Made by a program: the position numbers and the translations under genes. A model generated the notes under the pieces. It was given only the letters and a program-made list of their open reading frames with translations. It made no database searches and was not told the DNA's origin. Positions 1 to 6,685 of a stretch of DNA of 17,630 bases are shown piece by piece. The stretch covers positions 1 through 17,630 of the forward strand of contig JAKOYN010000137.1 of assembly GCA_029780415.1 (NCBI GenBank), read 5' to 3'. Position 1 is the stretch's first letter. The number at the start of each line of letters is the position of its first letter. This DNA comes from RXIX01 sp003989075. Lineage in GTDB: Bacteria > Pseudomonadota > Gammaproteobacteria > Competibacterales > Competibacteraceae.

Positions 1-551
1 CAACCGGAACCAGGCACATCGGCATTGACTTGGGTCTGAAGACGCTGGCGACCTGTTCGGATGGCCGCAAGATTGAAGCGCCGCGCTGGTATCGGCATCA
101 GCAACGACGGATTGCGGAACATCAGCGCAAGAAGCGTTCCCGGCAGGCGCGGAATCTGCAGGCCAAGATTGCCAATCGGCGCAAGGATTTTCTGCATAAG
201 GCATCCGATAAGCTCACTAAGGAATGTGAATTGATTGTCGTGGGCGATGTCGGAAGCGCCCGTTTGGCAAAAACGAAGATGGCCAAATCGGTCAATGACG
301 CCGGTTGGGCCACGTTTAAAAACCTGCTTTCCTATAAAGCGATTGCGCGGAAAGTGGTGTATCGAGAAGTCTCGGAGAGACTCTCAACCCAAACCTGTTC
401 TGATTGCGGTGCCATCGGCGGCCCAAAAGGTCGAGAAGGTCTTGGGGTCAGAGAATGGGTGTGCGGTGAATGCGGTGCGGTCCATGACCGTGACGTGAAC
501 GCGGCACTGAACATTCTCCGTATGGGGCATCATACGCTGGCTCTGAAGTGA
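1..551 (+). CDS. tnpB: TnpB RNA-guided nuclease / IS1341-type transposase accessory protein, C-terminal half (5' partial)
   Basis: TnpB is the RuvC-fold nuclease of IS200/IS605 elements; it is guided by an omega-RNA made from the element's 3' end. The frame is open from base 3 and enters the window reading TGTRHIGIDLGLKTLAT, so the TTG at 30 is internal and the N-terminal half is missing. Visible parts: RuvC-I Asp in GIDLG (27-29); RuvC-II strand ELIVVGDVGSARLAKTKMAK (about 225-284); zinc finger CSDC...CGEC (about 396-477); RuvC-III DRDVNAALNIL (about 486-518). The usual RuvC-II Glu is Gly (codon 243-245); Glu codons at 366-368 and 375-377, just before the zinc finger, are candidate replacements. 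The stop is TGA 549-551. Full-length relatives are about 370-430 residues. Whether it is intact upstream cannot be seen. Confidence 0.9.
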   Translation, partial: TGTRHIGIDLGLKTLATCSDGRKIEAPRWYRHQQRRIAEHQRKKRSRQARNLQAKIANRRKDFLHKASDKLTKECELIVVGDVGSARLAKTKMAKSVNDAGWATFKNLLSYKAIARKVVYREVSERLSTQTCSDCGAIGGPKGREGLGVREWVCGECGAVHDRDVNAALNILRMGHHTLALK

Positions 552-590
552 GTCAGGAATCCCCTCCCTTCAGGGAGCGGAGGATGTCAA
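515..590 (+). ncRNA. Predicted 3' part of an omega-RNA (tnpB 3' end plus right end)
   Basis: TnpB guide RNAs come from the 3' end of tnpB and the right end of the element, with the guide taken from flanking DNA. Two hairpins are visible: GTATG/CATAC (520-524 with 531-535, loop GGGCAT), inside the coding sequence, and the right-end hairpin (561-580). The first recurs in the opposite-strand copy near 17441-17458 with the same loop and a T-A to C-G pair swap, which suggests selection on RNA structure. The 5' boundary is unknown and may lie further into tnpB. If this model holds, the guide begins at 591, in the gpsA 3' end. Confidence 0.45.
561..590 (+). repeat. IS right-end hairpin and TCAA tip
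   Basis: The hairpin arms CCCCTCCC and GGGAGCGG (561-568 and 573-580, loop TTCA) pair with one mismatch. Then come AGGATG and the TCAA tip. Nearly the same hairpin and tip occur on the minus strand at 17397-17430. Confidence 0.8.
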
Positions 591-1588
591 AGGATTTCCG
601 GCTTAGGATCGCGCGCCAGCAGGATTTCCACGGCCCGGCGCGGTTCCTCACCGTGGTGCAATACCCGATCGACTTGTTCGGTGATCGGCATTTCAACACC
701 CAGCGTCCGCGCCAGCCGCAGCGCCGCATGCACCGTAGCCGCACCTTCCACCACCTGACCAATCGCAGCACAGGCAGCCTCGGCACTCTGGCCGCGACCG
801 ATGGCCAGGCCAAAGCGGCGGTTGCGCGACTGATCATCGGTACAGGTCAGCACCAGATCACCGATGCCGGCCAGACCCATGAAGGTCTCACGCTGCCCAC
901 CGGCAGCCAGACCGAGCCGGGTCATCTCCGCCAGGCCACGGGTCATCAACGCCGCGCGGGCATTGGCGCCAAACCCCAGACCATCGGCAATGCCGGCCGC
1001 AATGGCCAGCACGTTTTTCACCGCCCCGCCCAGTTCGACCCCGACCACATCGCTGCTGGTATAGGCACGCAGGTTGGAACCGTGCAGCAGCGCCGCTACC
1101 CGGGCCGCATGCGCCGGATCAGTCGCGGCAACGGTCACCGCAGTCGGCAGACCACGAGCCACCTCGCCGGCGAAGCTGGGCCCGGAAATGATCGCCGCCG
1201 GCCAGGCCGCACCCAGCACATCAGCAGTGACCTGATGCAGGAAGCGCCCATCGCGTTCCAGGCCCTTGGTCGCCCAGGCGAAGCCGGCCGCCGCGGGCAA
1301 CAGTGGTCGCAAGCGCGCCAGAGTAGCGGCATAGGCATGGCTGGGCACCACCACCAGGGCCAGATCAACACTGGCCAGCGCTTCAGCCAGATCAGCGGTT
1401 GCCGTCAGCGCCGCCGGGAAGGCAATGCCCGGCAGGTAGCGGCGATTTTCCCGCTCGTGCCGCAACGGCGCCACCTCTTCGGGATCATGGCCCCACAGGC
1501 GCACCGCGTGGCCATTGCGGGCCAGCAGCAGGGCCAGGGCAGTGCCCCAGGAGCCCACGCCGAGTACGGCGACTGTCGCTGCGCGCAT
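587..1588 (-). CDS. gpsA: Glycerol-3-phosphate dehydrogenase [NAD(P)+]
   Basis: Cytosolic enzyme that reduces dihydroxyacetone phosphate to sn-glycerol 3-phosphate, the backbone for phospholipids. The protein is 333 residues, close to the family's 330-340. Visible: N-terminal nucleotide-binding loop GVGSWGTA (10-17), conserved Lys in ATKGL (108), ISGPSFAGEV (134-143), catalytic Lys in GGAVKNVLAIAAG (191), and GLAGIGDLVLTCT (238-250). The start ATG has GAGGGG just upstream, overlapping the secB stop 9 bp away, so it is the last gene of the secB run. Its TGA stop (589-587) lies inside the TCAA tip of the adjoining IS, so the last native codons and stop may have been replaced; all catalytic parts remain. 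Identity is secure. Confidence 0.96.
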   Translation of the reverse strand: MRAATVAVLGVGSWGTALALLLARNGHAVRLWGHDPEEVAPLRHERENRRYLPGIAFPAALTATADLAEALASVDLALVVVPSHAYAATLARLRPLLPAAAGFAWATKGLERDGRFLHQVTADVLGAAWPAAIISGPSFAGEVARGLPTAVTVAATDPAHAARVAALLHGSNLRAYTSSDVVGVELGGAVKNVLAIAAGIADGLGFGANARAALMTRGLAEMTRLGLAAGGQRETFMGLAGIGDLVLTCTDDQSRNRRFGLAIGRGQSAEAACAAIGQVVEGAATVHAALRLARTLGVEMPITEQVDRVLHHGEEPRRAVEILLARDPKPEIL

Positions 1589-1597
1589 CGTCGCCCC

Positions 1598-2068
1598 TCA
1601 GTGTGCCGGCGTGTTGGGCGGGGTCTGCTGGGCCTGTTGCTGCAGGCGCTGCAGATACAGGGCATCGAAGTTGAACGGATTAAGCAGCAGCGGCGGAAAA
1701 CCGCCCTTGCCAATCAGCGAGGCCAGTTCCTCGCGGGCAAAGGGAAACAGCACGTTCGGACAGTAGGCGTTCAGCATATGCCCCATCTGCGCACTGTCAA
1801 AACCGCTCAGGGAAAACAGGCCGGCCTGCTGGACCTCAGCCAGATAGGCGGTGCGCTCGCCGATCTTGGTGGTCACGGACAGGGTCAGCACTACTTCAAA
1901 CAGGTTTTCAGCCAGCGTAGTGGCGCCGGTTTCCAGCCGTACTTCAGTCTGCGGCTGCCACTGCTCGGTGAAAATCATCGGGGAATTGGGCGTCTCCAGC
2001 GATACATCCTTCAGATACACCTTCTGGATTTCAAAATGCTGCTGGGGCGCCTGCGCTTGCTCACTCAT
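1598..2068 (-). CDS. secB: Protein-export chaperone SecB
   Basis: Cytosolic tetrameric chaperone that keeps preproteins unfolded and passes them to SecA. I chose the ATG at 2068, giving 156 residues that begin MSEQAQAPQQHFEIQKVYLK. An upstream in-frame extension has no family resemblance. The start has AAGG about 8-11 bases upstream. Family signatures include the early strand EIQKVYLKDVSLETPNSP and the region around GHMLNAYCPNVLFPFARE, which carries the conserved CPNVLFP(F/Y)ARE segment. It lies between grxC (110 bp upstream) and gpsA (9 bp downstream), the same order as in E. coli grxC-secB-gpsA. The 110 bp gap to grxC may contain its own promoter, but I see no clear one. Confidence 0.96.
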   Translation of the reverse strand: MSEQAQAPQQHFEIQKVYLKDVSLETPNSPMIFTEQWQPQTEVRLETGATTLAENLFEVVLTLSVTTKIGERTAYLAEVQQAGLFSLSGFDSAQMGHMLNAYCPNVLFPFAREELASLIGKGGFPPLLLNPFNFDALYLQRLQQQAQQTPPNTPAH

Positions 2069-2178
2069 GCGGAATGCCTTGTTCGGATGAAGTCTAGGGT
2101 GGAGGAAGGGAATGGGGTCTGCAACGTGATGAAAAACCCTGTCCGGCGAGCCGTGCCACCGGGCGCAGCTCAAATGGC

Positions 2179-2448
2179 TCAGGGCGAATTGGACACCGTC
2201 CGCAGCAGGGCATCAAGCGCGCCGCGCTGCTCCAGGGCCAGCAGATCATCGCAACCGCCCACATGGTGGTCGCCGATGAAAATCTGCGGGATGGTATCGC
2301 GACCGGTGCGCGCGGTGATCTCCTGCCACAGGCGCGGGTCGCGCGCTACGTCCAGCAGGGTATAGGACACACCCTTGCGGTCAAGCAGTGCCTGTGCGCG
2401 CCGGCAATAGGGACAGTAATCGGCGGCGTATACCACGACATTTGGCAT
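2179..2448 (-). CDS. grxC: Glutaredoxin 3 (dithiol, GrxC type)
   Basis: Small cytosolic thiol-disulfide oxidoreductase that uses glutathione to reduce protein disulfides and mixed disulfides. The protein is 89 residues from the ATG at 2448 (MPNVVVYAADYCPYC). A longer in-frame start would add 19 unrelated residues and overlap the rhodanese gene. It has the active site CPYC (12-15), the cis-proline TIP (52-54) and the glutathione-site GGCDD (64-68). It lies 19 bp after the rhodanese gene and 110 bp before secB, the conserved gammaproteobacterial order. A glutaredoxin next to a predicted sulfur-responsive regulator suits a role in handling glutathione persulfides, but that link is inference. Confidence 0.95.
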   Translation of the reverse strand: MPNVVVYAADYCPYCRRAQALLDRKGVSYTLLDVARDPRLWQEITARTGRDTIPQIFIGDHHVGGCDDLLALEQRGALDALLRTVSNSP

Positions 2449-2467
2449 GCTCACGGTCTGCCGCTGC

Positions 2468-2899
2468 TCAGGCTTTCTTGCGGCTGACCGGCAGCCGGGC
2501 ATCAACCCAGGACGGCAGGCCGCCGCTCAGGCTGTAGACATTGCTGATGCCGTTCTTCTTCAGCAGGCCACAGGCGGTTTCCGAGGTGGCGCCACTGCGA
2601 CAGTAGAGAATAATCGGCCGCTGTTCGGCTTTGGCCAGCTCGCCGATCCGCTCACTCAGCGTTTCATAGGCGATGTGGCGGGCCTGCGGAATGTGTCCGG
2701 CCTTGTACTCGCCCGCATCGCGGATATCCACCACCCAGGCTTCCTGATCGTTGATCAGCCGCAGGGCTTCGTTGGCATTCAGGGTGCTGACTCCGCGCAC
2801 CCGGCGCAGAACCTCGCCACCAATCAGCATGCCCACAATCACGAACAGCGCCAGGAACAGCAGCACGTTATGCGAGGCAAATTCGAGAAAATCGCTCAT
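2468..2899 (-). CDS. Membrane-anchored rhodanese-like sulfurtransferase (YibN type)
   Basis: Single-domain rhodanese with an N-terminal membrane anchor. From the ATG at 2899 it has 143 residues: a hydrophobic segment at about 10-30 (NVLLFLALFVIVGMLIGG), a linker, then the rhodanese domain (about 38-135) with VVDIRDAGEYKAGHIPQA and the active-site loop CRSGAT, Cys100 being the expected persulfide-carrying residue. An upstream in-frame extension was rejected because it overlaps the DUF2892 gene and lacks family character. In E. coli the homologous yibN lies next to grxC-secB-gpsA, as here. It starts 10 bp after the DUF2892 gene, so the two are probably co-transcribed. The physiological sulfur donor and acceptor are unknown. 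Confidence 0.9.
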   Translation of the reverse strand: MSDFLEFASHNVLLFLALFVIVGMLIGGEVLRRVRGVSTLNANEALRLINDQEAWVVDIRDAGEYKAGHIPQARHIAYETLSERIGELAKAEQRPIILYCRSGATSETACGLLKKNGISNVYSLSGGLPSWVDARLPVSRKKA

Positions 2900-2909
2900 G
2901 TAAACACCA

Positions 2910-3146
2910 TCATTGACGCGGGCTGCAACCGGGTTGACCGTCGGCCTGGCGCACGCCCAGCTTCCACAGGATCGATTCCGCCGGGCAGAACCGGGTAAAA
3001 CCGCTCTGGAACAGGTTAAAGCCAACGAAGGCGGTAAACCACAGCCAGTAGCTGCTGTGATAGAGCGGGCTGGCGGGCGCGCCCAGCAGCAGCGAAAGCA
3101 GGATAAAGGATCCGGCCATGATGCGAATGATGCGTTCGCTATTCAT
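2910..3146 (-). CDS. DUF2892 (YgaP-type transmembrane domain) inner-membrane protein
   Basis: A 78-residue protein with two hydrophobic helices, about residues 6-24 (IIRIMAGSFILLSLLLG) and 33-50 (YWLWFTAFVGFNLFQSGF), then FCPAESILWKLGV. The early RIMAG and the (S/T)GFxxFCP motif are typical of DUF2892, which also forms the C-terminal membrane part of E. coli YgaP, where it is fused to a rhodanese. Here it is separate and lies between an ArsR regulator and a rhodanese gene. The start ATG follows a GTGAG-like ribosome site. I infer a role in moving or sensing sulfur species at the membrane. No function is proved for the stand-alone domain. Confidence 0.82.
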   Translation of the reverse strand: MNSERIIRIMAGSFILLSLLLGAPASPLYHSSYWLWFTAFVGFNLFQSGFTRFCPAESILWKLGVRQADGQPGCSPRQ

Positions 3147-3218
3147 TCATTGATCTCACATTGTTCGACAAGGCATTCGGTTGGGAAAGAGACGGGCGAT
3201 ACCAACGGGCGGCACTGC

Positions 3219-3581
3219 TCAGACATAAGGACAGAATACGTCGCGCATCATGCCGATCAGACGCAGCGTGCGCGCATCCCCAACCCGGTAATAGACCCGG
3301 TTGGCATCCTTGCGGCAGGTCAGAATGCCCTTGTCGCGCAGGATGGCCAGATGCTGGGAGATATTGCTCTGCGAGGTACCTACATGCTCGACAATATCCT
3401 GCACCGAAACCTCACGGTCACCCAGGGTACAGAGAATCTTGAGCCGCAGGGGATGCGACATGGCCTTGAGCGAACGGGACGCTCGTTCGATATCCTCGTC
3501 GCGGGTCATCAGAACATCCAGCGGAGAACCGCCGACGCCCATATTATCCCGCTCAAAACCGGTACATTCAGGTTGCACCAT
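3219..3581 (-). CDS. ArsR-family regulator with SqrR/BigR-like cysteine pair
   Basis: Winged-helix dimeric repressor of the ArsR/SmtB family, 120 residues from this start. The fold is clear: LKAMSHPLRLKILCTL (helices 2-3), recognition helix TSQSNISQHLAILRDKGIL (about 69-87), wing CRKDANRVYYRV. It lacks the ELCVCDL arsenic motif. Instead it has Cys51 (ILCTL) and Cys117 (VFCPYV), 66 apart; SqrR Cys41/Cys107 and BigR Cys42/Cys108 have the same spacing and form a per- or polysulfide bridge. Cys89 and Cys6 are extra. In-frame ATGs at 3542 and 3509 are possible starts, since the first ATG has a poor ribosome site. It is followed by DUF2892 and rhodanese genes, the content of E. coli ygaV-ygaP. Sulfide sensing is a prediction. 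Confidence 0.88.
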   Translation of the reverse strand: MVQPECTGFERDNMGVGGSPLDVLMTRDEDIERASRSLKAMSHPLRLKILCTLGDREVSVQDIVEHVGTSQSNISQHLAILRDKGILTCRKDANRVYYRVGDARTLRLIGMMRDVFCPYV

Positions 3582-3625
3582 TGCGGCATATAAAGATTGA
3601 AATGATTAGTTTATCAGCATAGCCG

Positions 3626-3639
3626 AATATAGCCCTATT
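3626..3639. promoter_or_regulatory. Candidate operator: imperfect palindrome upstream of arsR
   Basis: AATATAGCCCTATT is an imperfect palindrome (AATA/TATT outer arms) in an A+T-rich patch (about 3590-3640) of the 224 bp divergent region between arsR and gpmA. ArsR proteins usually bind such dyads at their own promoters. The motif was found by eye and does not match a published SqrR/BigR consensus that I can quote. No clear -10/-35 pair was found for either gene. Confidence 0.25.
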
Positions 3640-3805
3640 GAGAAGCGGTGGGCGTCTGGCGAAAGCCCGACAGCCGGCGTATCATTTAATGCTTGAAAAA
3701 TAGCCGGTCGCGGCGCGCCATTCTCCAGCAGCCCTGTGGCCGTCGCGCTGCACCGGTACTGCAACCCCCGCGATAACGCCCGCTGGACCCAAGGAGGCTC
3801 CGAAG

Positions 3806-4558
3806 ATGTACAAGCTCGTGCTCATCCGTCACGGCGAAAGCCAGTGGAACCAGGAAAACCGCTTCACCGGCTGGGTCGATGTGGATCTCTCCGAAAAGGG
3901 TCTGGGCGAAGCCCGCAAGGCGGGCCAGGCGCTGAAGCAGGAAGGCTATGTGTTCGATGTGGCCTATACCTCGGTCCTCAAGCGCGCCATCCGCACCCTG
4001 TGGACTGTCCTCGATAGCATGGACCTGATGTGGATTCCGGTGCAGCGCAGCTGGCGGCTTAACGAGCGTCATTATGGCGCCCTGGCCGGCCTGAACAAGG
4101 CCGAAACCGCCGCCAAGCACGGTGAGGAACAGGTCAAGATCTGGCGGCGCAGCTTTGACATCCCGCCGCCGGCCCTGGACGCAAACGACGAACGTCATCC
4201 GGCCTTCGATCCGCGCTACAGCGGTCTCGACCCGCGCGTCCTGCCGGCGACCGAAAGCCTCAAGACCACCATTGACCGGGTGCTGCCCTTCTGGCACGAC
4301 ACCATCGTGCCGAGCATTCGCGCCGGCAAGCGGGTGGTGATCGCCGCCCACGGTAATAGCCTGCGCGCCCTGGTCAAGTATCTGGATGACCTGTCCGACG
4401 AGGAAATCGTCGCCCTGAACATTCCGACCGCCGTGCCGCTGGTCTATGAACTGGACGCCAATCTGCGCCCGATCAAGAAGGGCGGCCAATATCTGGCTGA
4501 TCCCGAGGAACTGAAGAAGCTGATGGATGCCGTCGCCAATCAGGGCAAGGCCAAGTAG
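3806..4558 (+). CDS. gpmA: 2,3-bisphosphoglycerate-dependent phosphoglycerate mutase
   Basis: Cofactor-dependent mutase interconverting 3- and 2-phosphoglycerate in glycolysis and gluconeogenesis, via a phosphohistidine. It is 250 residues, the same as E. coli GpmA. The active-site motif LIRHGESQWN holds the phosphorylated His9. Also visible: ENRFTGW(V)DVDLSEKG (about 18-33), RRSFDIPPP (about 113-121), and AAHGNSLRALVK (about 181-192) with the second catalytic His. A strong ribosome site, AAGGAGG at 3791-3797, fixes the start. It sits beside yibN-like rhodanese and ctpA, where E. coli and Pseudomonas carry the unrelated cofactor-independent gpmI. It is transcribed divergently from arsR. Confidence 0.97.
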   Translation: MYKLVLIRHGESQWNQENRFTGWVDVDLSEKGLGEARKAGQALKQEGYVFDVAYTSVLKRAIRTLWTVLDSMDLMWIPVQRSWRLNERHYGALAGLNKAETAAKHGEEQVKIWRRSFDIPPPALDANDERHPAFDPRYSGLDPRVLPATESLKTTIDRVLPFWHDTIVPSIRAGKRVVIAAHGNSLRALVKYLDDLSDEEIVALNIPTAVPLVYELDANLRPIKKGGQYLADPEELKKLMDAVANQGKAK

Positions 4559-4771
4559 ACTCTACCCGGCTGCCGCGCGCTGCCCGGATCCGGTCGGCGC
4601 GCGGGACGCTGGTGCCCGCCGGCGTGCATTTCAATCGCCCCTCCCCGCAATTTCCGGTCCCATGCCGTTGTCTTAACTCTCCGGGCAACATCGGATCGTG
4701 TCACCTTCAACGCCGCTCTATTCTTCGACAGCCCCCGATCACCGCAGAACCTCTGGAGCCCTGGAACCCAC

Positions 4772-6097
4772 ATGAGTGCTGTAACCCGACATGGCCTGGC
4801 GCTGGCCCTGAGTTTTCTGGCGGGCGCCGCGCTAACCGCCGTGCACGCCGTCTGGGCCGAAAAACCCGCGCCGGCGGCGCTCAACACGCTGCCCCTGGAC
4901 GAGCTGCGTACCTTCGCCAGTGTCCTTGATGCCGTCAAGCAGGACTATGTCGAACCGGTTCAGGACAAGGCACTGCTGGAAAACGCCATCCGCGGCATGC
5001 TCGGCAATCTCGACCCCCATTCCGCCTATCTGGATGCCGAAGCCTTTCAGGATCTGCAGGTCGGCACCTCGGGCGAATTCGGCGGCCTGGGCATCGAAGT
5101 TGGCCTTGAGGAAGGCTTCATCAAGGTCATCACCCCGATCGACGACACCCCGGCGCAACGGGCCGGGATTCGCACCGGCGACCTGATCATTCGTCTCGAC
5201 GACACCTCGGTCAAGGGCATGTCGCTGTCGGATGCCATCCAGCGCATGCGCGGCAAGCCCAACACACCGATCACTCTGACCATCGTCCGCGAAGGTGTGC
5301 AAAAGCCCTTCAAGGTCAAGTTGATGCGTGAAATCATCCAGGTGCGCAGCGTCAAGAGCCGCCTGCTGGAACCGGGCTATGGCTACCTGCGCATCACTCA
5401 GTTTCAGGCCAAGACCGCGCAGAACCTGCAGGAAGCACTGCAAAACCTCGAACAGGAAAATAAGGCGCCGCTCAGGGGCCTGATCCTGGACTTGCGCAAC
5501 AACCCCGGTGGCGTGCTCAACGGCGCAGTGGACGTCGCTGATACCTTTCTTGATGATGGCGTGGTGGTCCAGACCAAGGGGCGCAGCGATGGCGCTGATC
5601 AGACCTTCAAGGCCACGCCGGGCGATCTGCTCAAGGGCGCGCCACTGCTGGTGCTGGTCAATGGCGGCTCCGCGTCGGCCTCGGAAATCGTCGCCGGCGC
5701 CCTGCAGGACCATCGCCGGGCCCTGGTACTCGGTGAGCGTACCTTTGGCAAGGGTTCGGTGCAAACCATCCTGCCGCTGGGCAATGGCACTGCGGTCAAG
5801 CTGACCACCGCCCGCTACTACACGCCCAATGGCCGCTCCATCCAGGCCGAGGGCATCGTCCCCGACATCGAACTCAAGTCGCTCAAGGTCGCGACCGACG
5901 ATGGCAGCACCGACACTGGCCTGATCAAGGAATCCGATCTCTCGGGCCATCTGCGCAATGACCGCAACAACGGCAGCGCGCCCGCCACGGCCAATGGAGC
6001 CAGTAACGGTGATCTGGTGCAGAGCGATTACCCGCTTTATGAAGCACTGAACCTGCTCAAGGGTATGACCCTGCTGCAGGCTCGCAAGAGCAGCTGA
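4772..6097 (+). CDS. ctpA: C-terminal processing peptidase, S41 family (CtpA/CtpB type)
   Basis: Periplasmic serine protease that cleaves the C-terminal ends of target proteins, in many bacteria cell-wall hydrolases or their regulators. It has 441 residues: signal or anchor segment (8-29), N-terminal domain with LDPHSAYL (80-87), PDZ domain (about 100-185, GGLGIEV...GIRTGDLIIRLDD), then the S41 catalytic core (about 200-370). By alignment to CtpB Ser309/Lys334/Gln338, the triad is Ser302 (GGSASASEI), Lys327 (GERTFGKGSV) and Gln331; spacings of 25 and 4 match. LDLRNNPGG (239-247) is also typical. The ribosome site is weak (GGAG 14 bp upstream). In related genomes an envC-type peptidase lies between the mutase and ctpA; here there is only 213 bp without a gene. 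The C-terminal 60 residues are low-complexity and variable in the family. Confidence 0.93.
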   Translation: MSAVTRHGLALALSFLAGAALTAVHAVWAEKPAPAALNTLPLDELRTFASVLDAVKQDYVEPVQDKALLENAIRGMLGNLDPHSAYLDAEAFQDLQVGTSGEFGGLGIEVGLEEGFIKVITPIDDTPAQRAGIRTGDLIIRLDDTSVKGMSLSDAIQRMRGKPNTPITLTIVREGVQKPFKVKLMREIIQVRSVKSRLLEPGYGYLRITQFQAKTAQNLQEALQNLEQENKAPLRGLILDLRNNPGGVLNGAVDVADTFLDDGVVVQTKGRSDGADQTFKATPGDLLKGAPLLVLVNGGSASASEIVAGALQDHRRALVLGERTFGKGSVQTILPLGNGTAVKLTTARYYTPNGRSIQAEGIVPDIELKSLKVATDDGSTDTGLIKESDLSGHLRNDRNNGSAPATANGASNGDLVQSDYPLYEALNLLKGMTLLQARKSS

Positions 6098-6129
6098 AAC
6101 AGCCGCCGCCTTTCCGGAGGAGAACCGCC

Positions 6130-6672
6130 ATGGCCACTGTCCTTGTCCCGCTTGCCCAGGGCTGCGAAGAGCTGGAAGCGGTCACGATCATCGACCTGCT
6201 GCGCCGCGCCGGCGTCACGGTCACCGTCGCCGGTCTGGATGCTGGCCCGGTCACCGCTTCGCGTGGCGTGGTGCTGCTGCCGGACACCACGCTGGATGCG
6301 GTGCTGGATCAGGATTTCGATCTGGTGGTGCTGCCCGGCGGCCTCGGTGGCGCGCAACGCCTGGAAGCCGACCGGCGCATCAGTGCGCTGTTGCGGCGCA
6401 TGGCCGAACAGGGCCGTTATGTCGCCGCCATCTGCGCCGCACCCAAGGTTCTAGTCAGCGCCAGGCTGGTTGAGGGCCGCGCGATCACCGCCTATCCGGG
6501 CGTACTTGATGATCAGGAAGGGATACGGCTGAGCAGTGCAGCGGTGGTGCGTGATGGCACCTTCATCACCTCACGCGGGCCGGGCACGGCGTTGGATTTT
6601 GCCCTGACCCTCATTGAAATCCTGTGTGGCCGGGCCAGCCGTGACAGCGTCGAAACGGCGCTGCAGCGTTAG
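6130..6672 (+). CDS. yajL: DJ-1/PfpI family protein, YajL-like
   Basis: Flavodoxin-like DJ-1 superfamily protein of 180 residues. It has the N-terminal GCEELEAVTIIDLLRRAG with the conserved Glu (14), VVLPGGLGGAQ (66-76), the nucleophile elbow AAICAAPKVL with Cys102 (Cys106 in E. coli YajL), and TSRGPGTALDFAL near the C-terminus. YajL and DJ-1 are linked to oxidative and electrophile stress, with reported chaperone and glyoxalase/deglycase activities that are debated. A strong GGAGGAGA site at 6116-6123 fixes the start. It lies 32 bp after ctpA and is probably co-transcribed. It ends 13 bp from the convergent ubiB, and no hairpin terminator is visible between them. Confidence 0.93.
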   Translation: MATVLVPLAQGCEELEAVTIIDLLRRAGVTVTVAGLDAGPVTASRGVVLLPDTTLDAVLDQDFDLVVLPGGLGGAQRLEADRRISALLRRMAEQGRYVAAICAAPKVLVSARLVEGRAITAYPGVLDDQEGIRLSSAAVVRDGTFITSRGPGTALDFALTLIEILCGRASRDSVETALQR

Positions 6673-6685
6673 GCAGCAAAGCCCC

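Larger units (their letters stand above)
1..590 (+). mobile_element. Right part of an IS200/IS605-family (IS1341/TnpB-type) element
   Basis: The window opens inside this element, so its left end and any tnpA lie outside. It carries the C-terminal half of tnpB, then a short 3' region with a GC-rich hairpin (561-580) and the tetranucleotide TCAA at 587-590. In the IS608 model of this family the right end is a subterminal hairpin followed by a TCAA cleavage site, so I place the boundary after 590. From 591 the sequence is gpsA coding sequence on the opposite strand. By eye the element is less GC-rich than the flanking genes. A related right end in opposite orientation lies at 17397-17430. Confidence 0.85.

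Noticed and set aside
548..2365. Very long plus-strand open frame opposite gpsA, secB and grxC (similar ones at 6779-9037 and 10259-11569 on the plus strand and 14486-15778 on the minus strand)
   Set aside because: These are mirror frames of strongly recognised genes in GC-rich DNA. Their translations are rich in Arg, Gln, Gly and His, with no family motif.
4559..4771. Small gene or terminator between gpmA and ctpA
   Set aside because: No frame with a ribosome site or family motif, and no GC stem with a T-run.
4832..5950. Minus-strand open frame opposite ctpA
   Set aside because: The plus strand carries a full S41 protease with catalytic triad; the mirror frame has no motif or ribosome site of note.
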